Notes: generated by a model not told the origin, from the letters alone. A stretch of DNA of 64,000 nt from Deltaproteobacteria bacterium (GCA_020633895.1 JACKCT010000003.1:186001-250000), one strand, 5' to 3'; counted from the stretch's first letter, positions 38,865 to 48,104 are shown. Program-made: numbers and translations.

Positions 38865-40415
38865 TCAGGAGTCAGAGTTTACCCCCGCCGCCGTCAGTCG
38901 CGCCTTCAGGTCGACGCGAAAACCGCCCGCCTTGGTCACGCCGAGCAGCGCGTCGCCGTCGTTGGATATCGTCAAATTGCGCAGCACCGGCCCCAGGCGA
39001 AAGCGATCCACGATCTGCAGGCTGTCGCTGCGCATCGCCAGCACTTCGCCGTTGAAATAATTCCAAGCGTAAACGTACGGCCGCTTCGGATCGACCCGTA
39101 CCCCGAACAGACCCGGCCTCAAGTATCGCTGTCCCACCGAGGTCAGCTCCGCCGCGTCGAGGATTCGCAAAAGTCCCAGCGGCATCGTCGTGGCGAACAC
39201 GCGCTCGGAGGCCGCGTCGTAGTCGGACAATTTGGGCGCCATGTCGAAATGCGTCCGCGCGGTGAGGGTCTGGAAGGTCGTCGCGTCCAGCACCTCCCAC
39301 GTGCGTCGCGGGAAGCCCGCCCGCGACAGCAGAATGCGCTCTCCCTTTTTCATCGGCAGGCACGTTCCCGCCCGGTCCAGTTCCAGACGATTTTCCGTCG
39401 TATAGCGCGCCAGCGAGATGACGTGGCAAGTGCGCCCCACCGCCGCGTAGAGACGCGAGCGGGTCGGGTCGTAGACCAGCGTGTCGTGATCCGTCTCCCG
39501 ATCGTCCCGGGCCGGGACTTTCATCTGACGACGCACCTGGGCGTCCACCGCGTTCATCTCGATCAACGAACGAGACGCCACCGTGTACAACTTGCCGTCC
39601 GCCACCGCGCTCACGTTCGCCGCCCCGCCGGCCAAGTCCTCCCGCCGAGGCAGGTGATTGGGCCGAAAGAAAACGGCGTGCGTCGACGGCTTGTGAGGCA
39701 GGACGACGTAGTAGCCTTCCACCGGCTCGTACATCGCCGAAAGCTCGGGCGGTACGTCGTCCCGATTCGGCGCGAACAGGCGCGTCACTCCCTCCTGCTC
39801 GTCCAGCCGCCGACCCAGCTCGTCGCGGGAGCTGTCGCGAAAATGCAGGTACTGGGGCTGCGTCGTCGCCGCGATGATCCAAAAGGCCAGAAACCACCGA
39901 TGGCGCACCCAGCCGTTATTGGCGTGGACCAACGTCAGACCCAGCAGCGTCCCCGCGACGACGACAATCGTCAGGTAGGACGAAATATCCTGGGCGACAA
40001 TGCCCGTCAGTGGGAAAAGCACCGCGACGACCACCGGCCCGACGCGCAGTTTTTCGACACTCGACGGCACGTGGGGACGATGCGTCAACAGGATGATCAA
40101 CGTCAGGATCAGGCACGTCGCCGCGCGAACCGGCGAAAACAGCGCCAGGCTGGCGAAATAAAACGGCAGACGGGAGGCGACAAGGAGCGTCACGATCCCC
40201 AAGGTGACGAGATAGACGACGAACCGGCGAACGAAGATCATCCCCGCCGCGGCGCACAGGACCACGAGGACCGTCTCGGCGGACACGGACAATTCGGTGG
40301 GGAAGGCGAGCGCGTTGACAGCGGCCACGGCCACCAACGCCCGACGCTGGCGTGGCTCGGCCAAATGAAAACGAATTTTCAGGGATTGCCGAAAATCCGG
40401 CTTTTCGCCCGGCAT
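38865..40415 (-). CDS. Membrane protein with a C-terminal propeller-like domain
   Basis: A 516-residue protein with about seven N-terminal hydrophobic helices (about 25-195) and a 300-residue exported part. The latter has propeller-like repeats: VADGKLYTVASRSLIEMNAV, YDPTRSRLYAAVGR, SNDGDALLGVTKAG. I do not recognise the family. It is first of a set with the GT-C enzyme and radical SAM protein (overlap or abutment at both joints), so it may feed or read out the same envelope modification. ATG at 40415. Confidence 0.6.
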   Translation of the reverse strand: MPGEKPDFRQSLKIRFHLAEPRQRRALVAVAAVNALAFPTELSVSAETVLVVLCAAAGMIFVRRFVVYLVTLGIVTLLVASRLPFYFASLALFSPVRAATCLILTLIILLTHRPHVPSSVEKLRVGPVVVAVLFPLTGIVAQDISSYLTIVVVAGTLLGLTLVHANNGWVRHRWFLAFWIIAATTQPQYLHFRDSSRDELGRRLDEQEGVTRLFAPNRDDVPPELSAMYEPVEGYYVVLPHKPSTHAVFFRPNHLPRREDLAGGAANVSAVADGKLYTVASRSLIEMNAVDAQVRRQMKVPARDDRETDHDTLVYDPTRSRLYAAVGRTCHVISLARYTTENRLELDRAGTCLPMKKGERILLSRAGFPRRTWEVLDATTFQTLTARTHFDMAPKLSDYDAASERVFATTMPLGLLRILDAAELTSVGQRYLRPGLFGVRVDPKRPYVYAWNYFNGEVLAMRSDSLQIVDRFRLGPVLRNLTISNDGDALLGVTKAGGFRVDLKARLTAAGVNSDS

Positions 40416-40526
40416 GAAATCGCCGCTCCGATCATGTTGCGTCGGGAGCGTTGAGCATACAATCCGCTGTCATATGAAGCAATTACGGATCGCGTCGGCG
40501 ATTGGGGAGCGGCGGGCGAGTCGGAT

Positions 40527-41105
40527 CTATCCGGCGAGCAGCTTCTCGTTGCGCTTGTGCATCTCGACCAGATCCTTGTCCAGGGCTTCCAGGGCACGCA
40601 GCAATTCGGCGCCGTCGTAATCCCCGGACTGGGCCGCGCTTTTGACTTCGGTCAGCGTGGACTGCACCCGTTCAACCGTGTCCAGATCGTCCCGCGTCCG
40701 ACGCCGCAGGGCGCTTTGCATCGCGTTGAAGGTGATGGCCAGGTTTTGGAATTCGTCGCCGTCACGCAGCTTGAGATCGCGGGTGTAGTTGCCCTCTTTG
40801 ACCCAGTTCATGTTGCGGTTGAAGGCGTAGATGGGGCCGACGATGCGGTGGGAAAAGCGGATGCCGAAGATCACCGTCACCATGACCAGCAGGAGCGTCA
40901 GAACCAGCAGGCCCAATAGCGCCAGGGAGCTCGATTCGCCCTGGGGCGCCGGCGTTCCGGCCTTCGCCGCGGGCCCGGAGGCGGACCACAACACCAAAAA
41001 GCCCAGCGCCAGGGTGACGAGCACCGAGACGGCCATCGCGACGAATTTGACCTGAAAACGCTTGTCGATCAGCTTGCCGCGGCGCCGGTTCTGCACCTGG
41101 GACAT
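40527..41105 (-). CDS. HAMP-domain membrane protein without an output domain
   Basis: A 192-residue protein with two membrane helices (about 24-46 and 66-92), a short periplasmic loop rich in Ala/Pro/Ser, a HAMP domain (RIVGPIYAFNRNMNWVKEGN, then FQNLAITFNAM) and a C-terminal coiled coil that ends without kinase, cyclase or methyl-accepting domain. Its loop is too short for a sensor, so it may modulate a partner by helix rotation. ATG at 41105 has GGAGG 5 bases upstream. It stands alone between repeats and the GT-C set. Confidence 0.7.
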   Translation of the reverse strand: MSQVQNRRRGKLIDKRFQVKFVAMAVSVLVTLALGFLVLWSASGPAAKAGTPAPQGESSSLALLGLLVLTLLLVMVTVIFGIRFSHRIVGPIYAFNRNMNWVKEGNYTRDLKLRDGDEFQNLAITFNAMQSALRRRTRDDLDTVERVQSTLTEVKSAAQSGDYDGAELLRALEALDKDLVEMHKRNEKLLAG

Positions 41106-41343
41106 CGAGGCCTCCAACGAAGGTCGTCAAAATTCCGATAAGGAAATTCTGCAAGCATCAATGCGCCAAGTCAACCGAGCATCGGCGTCGATGCGTTTGC
41201 CTAGGTGGTTATCGTGCTTTGACTTGAAAAACATGAGCGCCGGTTGGCGGCCCGCCGCTTAATTGAGACGCGCCTTTATCCAAGTCCCGTTACCCCGAGC
41301 CTTGAGGAGCCGCGACCGGACCTTCAGAGCCCTAGCTATTCCT

Positions 41344-41514
41344 TCAGAGCCCCGAACGGTAGTGAGGGGTCAAACTCGAACGTCGTTCAGAACGTTCCCG
41401 AACGCACGAAGCCGTGAACCACTATAGGAGATTGGGGCGAATTGCGTCGGACATCGACAACGAAGGTGCCGTGGCGCGAGGAACTTGACCCCTCACTACC
41501 GTACGGGGCTCTGA
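41344..41514. repeat. TCAGAGCC-family element, copy 2, with 30-base terminal inverted repeats
   Basis: The ends 41344-41373 and 41485-41514 are inverted copies matching at 29 of 30 bases (TCAGAGCCCCG[A/T]ACGGTAGT, then GAGGGGTCAA). The 111-base inside is unlike the other copies and holds no open frame. A further boundary copy CCTTCAGAGCCC begins at 41323. It fills most of the 424-base gap between the HAMP gene and the TPR lipoprotein gene (41106-41529). The rest of the gap shows no gene. Confidence 0.75.
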
Positions 41515-41529
41515 TATTTTCAAGGAATC

Positions 41530-42996
41530 CTACGATCCCGATTTCGGTGCGACCGTGAACTCGAGGACGCCGACCTGCTTGCCGTCCACTTCCCAGGACT
41601 GGCGCCAGGTTCCGGCGGTGTAGAGGGAGTCGAAGGACGGCAGGATCGCCCGGCCGTCGACGATGTCCATCTCGAAGGTGTCGTCGCGAATCGTCGCGCC
41701 GTTGGGATCGACCAGATGCTCCCGGAAACGATGCTGGCCCGTCAGGCCGTCGATCATCGCCAACCGACAGGCCCGGGAGCCCACCGGAATCGGCTCGCCC
41801 GCTCGGGCCACGGCCTCAAAACCGTCCATCAATCCGGGCCCGGCCTGGGCTCCCGCCAGGCGGACTTCCCCGGCGGGGGGAATCGGCGGCGCGGTTTCCC
41901 CGATCGCCTCGGCAATGCGCGCCGCCTCCGGATCGGCCGGATCCAACAACCACAACGCATGCAGCGCGTCGGCCGCCTTTTTCGGATCGCCCAGTTGGTC
42001 CAGGTAAATCGCCGCCAGACGCCGCCACGTTTCGGCATCCTGGGGCTTCATGCGCAGAAAGACCGAATATTGCTGAGCCGCCGTGTCGTAGTCGCCCCGC
42101 TCGGCCATCAACGCCGCCATCTGTTCGGCGCGAATCGCCTCGGTGGAATCCGGCGCGGCCCGGCCCCGTTGCAGAAGGTCGGCGTCGGTCGGCTGGTAGT
42201 CCGGCTTCGCCTTGCGCCCCGCCTCGTAGGAGGCCTTTGCCCGGTCGGGATAGCCCCGCCGGATCATCACATGACCCAAGCCGAAATACGCCGACGCATT
42301 CGAGGCATCCGCCGCCACGGCCATGGCGTAGAATTTTTCCGCCGCGTCCATTCCGCCGTTCGCCAGCGCTTCCCCCGCCAGCGAGACATAGGCCTCGCTC
42401 TCGACACGCGCCAGATCCCGATCCAGCGGATGCAGCGCCCGCGCCGCCCGCAGACCGTTGACCGCCTGCGTCGCGTCGCCGTTGGAAAGAGAAATCTGCG
42501 CCAGGGTGATCTGCACGTCCGTGCGTTCCGGGTCCAGCTTCAACGCCGCCGCCAGGGCCTGTTGCGCCTCGCCGGTACGCCCCTGGGACGCCAACGCCGC
42601 TCCCAACCCCGCCAGCGCCCGCGCGTCCGCGCTCTCCTGGGCCACCGCCTTGCGGAAGTGCTGCTCGGCCAGGATGAACTTGTCCATCCGCATAAAGGTC
42701 ACGCCCAGGTTGTAGTTGACCTCGTAGATGAAGTCCGCGTTGCGGGCCCCGGCCTTAAGGGACTCGCGCCAGTTGCGCGCCGCCTCGGGGTAGTCGCCTC
42801 GGGAAAACGCGTCCATCGCCGCGCGATGCAGATTCAACGCGCCGGGCGTGACGTTGGTGAAATCGCGGTGAGGTTTATCCGACTTGGCCATCGGTTGCGG
42901 CGGCGGGACGTAGGTTTTAGTCGCGCACGCCGGGGCCGGAACGCCGATAGCCAGCGCCAACAACAGGGGCAGAAATCTTCGGAAGGATGGAAACAT
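41530..42996 (-). CDS. TPR-repeat lipoprotein
   Basis: A 488-residue predicted lipoprotein. Signal peptide with lipobox PAPAC (about residue 24) followed by about ten tetratricopeptide units (ALNLHRAAMDAFSRGDYPEA, YNLGVTFMRMDKFILAEQHF, LAGLGAALASQGRTGEAQQA) and a C-terminal beta domain of about 110 residues (DGFEAVARAGEPI to the end). TPRs bind partner proteins; such lipoproteins often serve in type IV pilus, secretion or cell-wall assembly. ATG at 42996. It stands alone behind a palindrome at 43021-43040. Confidence 0.75.
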   Translation of the reverse strand: MFPSFRRFLPLLLALAIGVPAPACATKTYVPPPQPMAKSDKPHRDFTNVTPGALNLHRAAMDAFSRGDYPEAARNWRESLKAGARNADFIYEVNYNLGVTFMRMDKFILAEQHFRKAVAQESADARALAGLGAALASQGRTGEAQQALAAALKLDPERTDVQITLAQISLSNGDATQAVNGLRAARALHPLDRDLARVESEAYVSLAGEALANGGMDAAEKFYAMAVAADASNASAYFGLGHVMIRRGYPDRAKASYEAGRKAKPDYQPTDADLLQRGRAAPDSTEAIRAEQMAALMAERGDYDTAAQQYSVFLRMKPQDAETWRRLAAIYLDQLGDPKKAADALHALWLLDPADPEAARIAEAIGETAPPIPPAGEVRLAGAQAGPGLMDGFEAVARAGEPIPVGSRACRLAMIDGLTGQHRFREHLVDPNGATIRDDTFEMDIVDGRAILPSFDSLYTAGTWRQSWEVDGKQVGVLEFTVAPKSGS

Positions 42997-43020
42997 GTCC
43001 GCGTTTCGTCGACGTTTATC

Positions 43021-43040
43021 GTTCAAATTCGAACCTGAAC
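43021..43040. promoter_or_regulatory. Imperfect palindrome upstream of the TPR lipoprotein
   Basis: GTTCA-N10-TGAAC with a TTCGAA core, 16 of 20 bases symmetric, 25 bases before the TPR gene start. It could be an operator; no consensus promoter was found nearby, so this is weak. Confidence 0.25.
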
Positions 43041-43130
43041 GCACGCTATCGACGCGGCCGGAACGTGTCAAGGCGAGACACACGGCGGCCTAAGAGTGCT
43101 ACGGCGCCCGGTCGCCGGTCGATGACGGCC

Positions 43131-44420
43131 CTACGGCAACGTCGCGCTGTATTCCATATCGTCGGGATAGTGATTGGCGCCCAGATAGTCGTCGTAGCGC
43201 GTATCGCCCAGCAAGGCCGACTTGAAGAACGCGGTCACGTAGGCCGAGACGATGGCGTTGGAAAGAGCCGGATCGATCTGGCTGCCGTCGCACCCCACGG
43301 ACGGGGTGAGCATAAACGGCGGGAACAGGGCGCAGGCGTCCGACGGCGCGTAATGGCCGGCGTTTTGGAGTTGGATATACACCTTGAAGTCCATCGTGGA
43401 CTCGTCGAATTTTTCCTTGATCGTCGTGTTCATATTGCCGGGCAGGATGCTGTCGTTATCGGACTGCAGCAGCAGTGTGGGGGTCCGGAAATCCTCGGGC
43501 AGCGGCCCGATCCATCCGGGCGTCAGGGGCGCGATGGCCTGGGCATAGTCCCGATAGGCCCCGATTTGCAGCGAGGTCATGCCGCCGTAGCTGTGGCCGG
43601 TGACGCCGAAGATCTCCATGTTCAGTTTCCCGTACCAATCGCTCGACGCATCGTCGTCGAAATCGATCAACCGCTCCCGGATGAAATCCACGTCCTTGGG
43701 CCGGTCGATATAGGACGTAGCGAACGACAGGGCGTCGAAGAATTTAAACCCGCCCGGAAAATTGGTGAAGATCGCGTTGCCGTAATGATCGGGCGCGACC
43801 ACCACGAATCCGTGGCTGGCCAGGTGTTCGCACAGGGTGTAGTTCTGGAAACGAATTGCCGTCAGGCCGTGGGAAAAGAGGATGACGGGAAAGCCGTCCG
43901 CCGGTTGGTCCTCGGAAATCTCCGCGTCGCGCCAGGCCGAGGTCTCCAGACTCCAAAGATCGTCAAAACGATCCTGATACGCCAACTCCAGCGCCGTCAG
44001 CGCCCAATCGGGCAGATCGCCGACCATGTCCGGCGCCGTGTTGATCTGCCCGTCATCCTCGTCGGTGGGATACCAAATCTCCAGCGGCAGCACGCGGGAG
44101 CGTTCGTCGTCTTCGTAGTACCGGGACTCGTCCGTCAGATAGATCGTGCGAACGCCGACCTCGTAGGGACCACGCTCGTCGGGCTCCACGAACGGCGCGA
44201 CGTCGTCGTCCGAGGCTGTATCGTCATCACCCGCGGTATCGTCATCGGATGACGTGTCGTCGTCATCATCATCGGCAACGTCATCGTCGCCGTCGCTGTC
44301 ATCGTCATCCGACGACGTGACATCATCGTCGTCGTCATCGTCGTCTCCGCCGCAGGCCGCGACGAAAACCGACAAAGAAATCAAAATCGCGACGATCCCG
44401 ATCCAACGCAATTGACGCAA
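43131..44420 (-). CDS. Poly-Asp-spacer lipoprotein with alpha/beta-hydrolase (PAF-acetylhydrolase-like) domain
   Basis: A 429-residue predicted lipoprotein: lipobox FVAAC (about residue 23), about 55 Asp/Ser/Thr residues, then an alpha/beta-hydrolase. PYEVGVRTIYLTD, FPVILFSHGLTAIRFQNYTL (oxyanion HG), the nucleophile elbow GHSYGGM, and a late NAGHY supplying His resemble dienelactone hydrolase or platelet-activating-factor acetylhydrolase. Likely an ester hydrolase on the cell surface. TTG at 44420 is chosen because GGGAGG lies 7 bases upstream. Confidence 0.8.
   Translation of the reverse strand: MRQLRWIGIVAILISLSVFVAACGGDDDDDDDDVTSSDDDDSDGDDDVADDDDDDTSSDDDTAGDDDTASDDDVAPFVEPDERGPYEVGVRTIYLTDESRYYEDDERSRVLPLEIWYPTDEDDGQINTAPDMVGDLPDWALTALELAYQDRFDDLWSLETSAWRDAEISEDQPADGFPVILFSHGLTAIRFQNYTLCEHLASHGFVVVAPDHYGNAIFTNFPGGFKFFDALSFATSYIDRPKDVDFIRERLIDFDDDASSDWYGKLNMEIFGVTGHSYGGMTSLQIGAYRDYAQAIAPLTPGWIGPLPEDFRTPTLLLQSDNDSILPGNMNTTIKEKFDESTMDFKVYIQLQNAGHYAPSDACALFPPFMLTPSVGCDGSQIDPALSNAIVSAYVTAFFKSALLGDTRYDDYLGANHYPDDMEYSATLP
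44195..44350. repeat. Asp/Ser codon repeat tract
   Basis: Low-complexity tract coding the acidic spacer of the hydrolase lipoprotein, with irregular 12- and 15-base units. Confidence 0.7.
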
Positions 44421-44525
44421 GGCACACCCTCCCGCGGCGCTCCCCAAGGCTCGAAAAACACCATAAAATTCAATCGAACGGGGAATAACCTACGACATTT
44501 CGGGCGCCGACGCCAACGGGGAAAA

Positions 44526-44912
44526 TCACTTTTTGTCGAAATACCCCGGATCGGCGTCGTGGTCGCCGTCGTAGACCCATTCGCCGTCCACATTGCGTCG
44601 GAAGAAGCAGGTGGTTTCGTCGAAGTGGCAGGCCGGCCCGGCGACGTTCATCATGTAGATCAACGTGTCGCCGTCGCAGTCCAGGCGGATGTCCACGACC
44701 TTCTGCGTGTTGCCGCTGGTCTTGCCCTTGACCCATAGCTCCTTGCGCGAGCGCGACCAATAGCACCCCTCGCCCGTCTCGGCGGTGTGGCGCAGGGCTT
44801 CTTCGTTGGCCCAGGCGACCATCAGCACCTGCTTGGTCGTCGCATCCTGGGCCACCACGGGCACCAGGCCTTTGTCGTCGAACTTCACTTTGGAGATGTC
44901 GATTGTGCTCAT
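44526..44912 (-). CDS. hisI: Phosphoribosyl-AMP cyclohydrolase
   Basis: A 128-residue HisI, opening the ring of PR-AMP, step three of histidine synthesis. Motifs: VLMVAWANEEAL, GEGCYWSRSRKELWVKG, RLDCDGDT and CHFDETTCFF carrying Zn and Mg ligands. It lacks a HisE (PR-ATP pyrophosphatase) part. ATG at 44912. It is the last of the his series, 59 bases after hisF. Confidence 0.96.
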   Translation of the reverse strand: MSTIDISKVKFDDKGLVPVVAQDATTKQVLMVAWANEEALRHTAETGEGCYWSRSRKELWVKGKTSGNTQKVVDIRLDCDGDTLIYMMNVAGPACHFDETTCFFRRNVDGEWVYDGDHDADPGYFDKK

Positions 44913-44971
44913 CGGTGTCCTCACCTTTACGTGGCGAATGGAAATACGTCTTGGAGACCGGCGCGGGAAAA

Positions 44972-45757
44972 TTACGCCGGGGCGTGGGTCGGATGAAACG
45001 GCCGTCGCACCTCGACGCCGTGGGATTCCAGATAGTCCTTGATGCCTTCGACGGTGTAGGTGCCGAAGTGGAAGACGGAGGCGGCCAGCACCGCGTCGGC
45101 GCCGCCCTCGGCCAGGCCCTCGCGAAAGTGCTCCGGCTCCCCCGCGCCGCCCGAGGCGATGACGGGGATCGTGACCGCGTCGGCGATCTTGCGCGTGAGT
45201 TCCAACTCGAAGCCGTCCTTGGTGCCGTCCCGGTCCATGCTGGTCAGCAGGATCTCCCCGGCGCCTAGTTCCTCGACTTTCCTGGCCCACTCGACCGCGT
45301 CGATGCCCGTGCCTTCCCGCCCGCCGACGACGACCACCTCATAGCTGCCGTCCTCGCGCTTGCGAGCATCGATCGCCACGACGATGCACTGGCTGCCGAA
45401 CATGACCGCCGCCTCGCGAATCAAGTCGGGATTGCGCACCCCGGCCGTGTTGATGGACACCTTGTCCGCCCCGGCCAGCAGCAGGTTGCGGATGTCCTCC
45501 AGGCTGTTGACCCCGCCGCCGACGGTCAGGGGCACGAAGACCTGCTCGGCGGTTTTTTCCACCACCGAAAGAATGGCCTTGCGCTTTTCGTGGCTGGCGG
45601 TGATGTCCAGAAAGACGATCTCGTCGGCGCCCTGGTGGTCATAGGCGCGCGCCGTCTCGACCGGGTCGCCGGCGTCGATGATATCGACGAAGTTCACGCC
45701 CTTGACGACGCGACCGTCGCGCACGTCCAGGCAGGGGATGATGCGTTTGGCGGGCAT
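44972..45757 (-). CDS. hisF: Imidazole glycerol-phosphate synthase, cyclase subunit
   Basis: A 261-residue TIM barrel forming imidazole glycerol-phosphate and AICAR with HisH. Catalytic Asp in CLDVRDG (about 11) and AIDARK (about 130), plus [14 protein letters not shown] and [10 protein letters not shown]. Start ATG at 45757 with GAGGA; the frame upstream is not conserved. The gap to hisA (322 bases) is filled by repeats. Confidence 0.97.
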   Translation of the reverse strand: MPAKRIIPCLDVRDGRVVKGVNFVDIIDAGDPVETARAYDHQGADEIVFLDITASHEKRKAILSVVEKTAEQVFVPLTVGGGVNSLEDIRNLLLAGADKVSINTAGVRNPDLIREAAVMFGSQCIVVAIDARKREDGSYEVVVVGGREGTGIDAVEWARKVEELGAGEILLTSMDRDGTKDGFELELTRKIADAVTIPVIASGGAGEPEHFREGLAEGGADAVLAASVFHFGTYTVEGIKDYLESHGVEVRRPFHPTHAPA

Positions 45758-45813
45758 GGTTCCTCGGCTATTCTCGTCTTCGTGCGAACGATTCGTTTCC
45801 GAACAGTGTCCGA

Positions 45814-46005
45814 TCAGAGCCGCGCGCAGCTTGCCGGGCCGTAGCCTTGGCGTAGGCTGGTCAGCAAGCAGTTGCCGAGCGGTCCGATCCAGGAATTGCA
45901 TTCAACGCGTGTTCATCGCGATTCGACGCGCTCGACGCGCTCGACGACCCCTCCCTGTTCCACCTCCGCCAAGGCTACGGCGGACACAGGCAGGTCGGGG
46001 CTCTG
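45814..46005. repeat. TCAGAGCC-family element, copy 3 (hisA/hisF gap)
   Basis: Left end TCAGAGCCGCGCGCAGCTTG (continuing CCGGGCCGTAGCCTTGGC to 45851) and right end GCCAAGGCTACGGC (45968-45981), ending GGTCGGGGCTCTG. Both ends recur, inverted and joined, in the 66-base element at 49290-49355. The inside (45852-45967) has no open frame, only short TCGACGCGC repeats. The 322-base gap 45758-46079 holds this and the block at 46031. Confidence 0.7.
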
Positions 46006-46030
46006 TTTGGTCGGTGCGCCTGATTTCATA

Positions 46031-46071
46031 CCTTCACTTCGCCGCAGGCGTCGCGAAAGTGTAGCATCCAT
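46031..46071. repeat. CCTTC...GAAAGTGT block, copy A
   Basis: A 41-base block matching 49369-49409 at 34 of 41 positions (CCTTCACTTCGCC, then AGGCGTCGCGAAAGTGT). Both follow a GGCTCTG(A) end in the same orientation. Confidence 0.6.
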
Positions 46072-46079
46072 TTCTAAGC

Positions 46080-46808
46080 CTAACCCGCCTTGGCGATCTT
46101 CGCCGCCTCGGCCAGGTCGAGGGTGCCTTCGTAGACGGCGCGGCCGGAGATGACACCGATCAGATTCGGCTCCGGCGCGGCGGCCAGCTCCTTGACCTGC
46201 TCCAGATTGTCGATGCCACCCGAGGCAATCACCGGGACCGACACCGCCTGGGCCAACTCCCGCGTCGCTTCGATATTCACACCGGTCTGCATGCCGTCCC
46301 GCGCGATATCGGTATAGATGATCGCCGCGGTGGAGGGCTTGTCGAAATATCGCGCCAGATCCAGCGCACCGATCATCGTGTCCTCGGTCCAGCCCTTCAC
46401 GGCCACCTTGCCGTCCCGAGCGTCCAGGCCGACCACGACCCGCTTGGGGAACTCCTCGATCCAGCCGCTCACCAGGTCCGGCGCCCGAGCGGCCAGCGTT
46501 CCGACAACCACCCGATCCAACCCCGCGCCCAGCAGATTGCGGATGATCGACTCGTCCCGCACGCCGCCGCCGAATTCGACATGCACATCGCCCACGCGCT
46601 TAATGGACACCAGCAGGTCCACGTCCGGGACCTTCCCCGAAACCGCCGCGTCCAGGTCCACCACGTGGATCCAGTCAAACCCCAGGTCGGCGAAATGCCG
46701 AGCGGCGTCCACCGGGTCTTCGTAATAAACCTTCGCCGTGGACAAATCGCCCTGCGCCACCCGAACGCACTTGCCGTCTTTGATATCGATGGCCGGAATC
46801 AAGAACAT
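46080..46808 (-). CDS. hisA: ProFAR isomerase
   Basis: A 242-residue TIM barrel isomerising ProFAR to PRFAR. Asp in AIDIKDG (about 8) and GLDARDG (about 130), with VHVEFGGGVRDE and YTDIARDGMQTGVNIE. It follows hisH by 33 bases. Confidence 0.97.
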   Translation of the reverse strand: MFLIPAIDIKDGKCVRVAQGDLSTAKVYYEDPVDAARHFADLGFDWIHVVDLDAAVSGKVPDVDLLVSIKRVGDVHVEFGGGVRDESIIRNLLGAGLDRVVVGTLAARAPDLVSGWIEEFPKRVVVGLDARDGKVAVKGWTEDTMIGALDLARYFDKPSTAAIIYTDIARDGMQTGVNIEATRELAQAVSVPVIASGGIDNLEQVKELAAAPEPNLIGVISGRAVYEGTLDLAEAAKIAKAG

Positions 46809-46841
46809 CGCACACCCCCTCTGGCTCCGTTTCCCTTGGGC

Positions 46842-47495
46842 TTAAGCCGAAGATGACGCCCCCTTGGCGATCTCCAGGAAATTGGTCAGCAGGCGCAAGC
46901 CCGCGTCCTGACTCTTCTCGGGGTGAAACTGAACGGCCATCACGTTGTCCCGCGCCGCCGCGCAGACGAACTCGCCGCCGTGATCGGCCGTGGCGAGAAT
47001 GTCCTCGTCGCGCTCCGGGACCGGATAGAACGAATGCACAAAATAAAAATACGCGCCGTCGTCGATGCCGGCGAACAGCGGATGCTCGCGCACGGGGTGG
47101 ACACGTGTCCAGCCCATGTGGGGGATTTTCAAAGCGGGAGGCGTGCCTTCGAAATCGGCTCCGGAAAAACGCACGTTGCGTCCCGGCAGAATGCCCAGGC
47201 CCTCGTGCTCGCCGAACTCCTCGCTGCTGTCAAAGATGATTTGCAGGCCGATGCAGATGCCCAGAAAGGGCTTGCCCGACGCGGCCGCCTCCTTCATCAC
47301 TTCGTTCATGCCGCCCTTGCGCAGATTCGCCATGCAGTCGCCGAACGCGCCCTGCCCCGGCAAAATAATGGCGTGGGCCTCCGCCGCCTTGGCCGGATCC
47401 GAAGTGACTTCGAAATCCGCGCCCAGGTGCTTGAGCGCCCCGGCGACCGAACGCAGGTTCCCCGCGCCGTAGTCGATGACGGCGACACGACTCAC
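46842..47495 (-). CDS. hisH: Imidazole glycerol-phosphate synthase, amidotransferase subunit
   Basis: A 217-residue class I glutamine amidotransferase feeding ammonia to HisF. Nucleophile in LGICIGLQIIF (Cys about 81), HPEKSQ with His and Glu. The GTG start at 47495 overlaps the hisB stop by 4 bases; the longer open frame lies in hisB and is a shadow. Confidence 0.97.
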   Translation of the reverse strand: MSRVAVIDYGAGNLRSVAGALKHLGADFEVTSDPAKAAEAHAIILPGQGAFGDCMANLRKGGMNEVMKEAAASGKPFLGICIGLQIIFDSSEEFGEHEGLGILPGRNVRFSGADFEGTPPALKIPHMGWTRVHPVREHPLFAGIDDGAYFYFVHSFYPVPERDEDILATADHGGEFVCAAARDNVMAVQFHPEKSQDAGLRLLTNFLEIAKGASSSA

Positions 47496-48073
47496 AGCAC
47501 CCCCTTGGTGCTGGGAACGCCGGTTCCGGTCACGGCCACGGCCCGACGCAGCGCGACGGCGAAGCCCTTGAACAGCGCCTCGATACCGTGGTGCTGGTTG
47601 CCGCTGCGAACCAGTTCGATGTGGGCGGTCATTTTGGACGTGGTCGCCACGCTGCGGAAAAATTCCTCGGCCAGCTCCAGGTCGAATTCGCCGACCTTGC
47701 CGGTCAGGTCCGCCTCGTAGACGAGAAACGGCCGGCCGCACAGGTCGATCGTCACGTCGGAAAGGCACTCCATCATGGGAACGCGGGCGTGGCCGTAGCG
47801 CTCGATGCCCGCCTTGTCGCCCAAGGCTTCGTCCAGAGCCTGGCCGAGCGCCAGCCCCACGTCCTCGACCGTGTGGTGCGAGTCGACATGCAGGTCGCCC
47901 TTGGCCTTGATTTGAAGGGACAGCCGCCCGTGGCGGGCGATCTGCTCGAGCATGTGGTCGAAAAAGCCCACCCCGGTGCTCACGGACGTACCGCCCGTTT
48001 CGTCGAGCCGGACCGTGACCTGCACGTCCGTCTCGCTGGTCTTGCGTTTGACGGTGGCCTCGCGCTGGGACAT
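47492..48073 (-). CDS. hisB: Imidazoleglycerol-phosphate dehydratase
   Basis: A 193-residue monofunctional dehydratase with the metal motifs DSHHTVEDVGLALGQ and NQHHGIEALFKGFA, without the phosphatase half of E. coli HisB. ATG at 48073 has GGGAGGGG upstream. Confidence 0.97.
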   Translation of the reverse strand: MSQREATVKRKTSETDVQVTVRLDETGGTSVSTGVGFFDHMLEQIARHGRLSLQIKAKGDLHVDSHHTVEDVGLALGQALDEALGDKAGIERYGHARVPMMECLSDVTIDLCGRPFLVYEADLTGKVGEFDLELAEEFFRSVATTSKMTAHIELVRSGNQHHGIEALFKGFAVALRRAVAVTGTGVPSTKGVL

Positions 48074-48104
48074 GGGCCCCTCCCGGGTGCGGCGCTCTTG
48101 CGCG

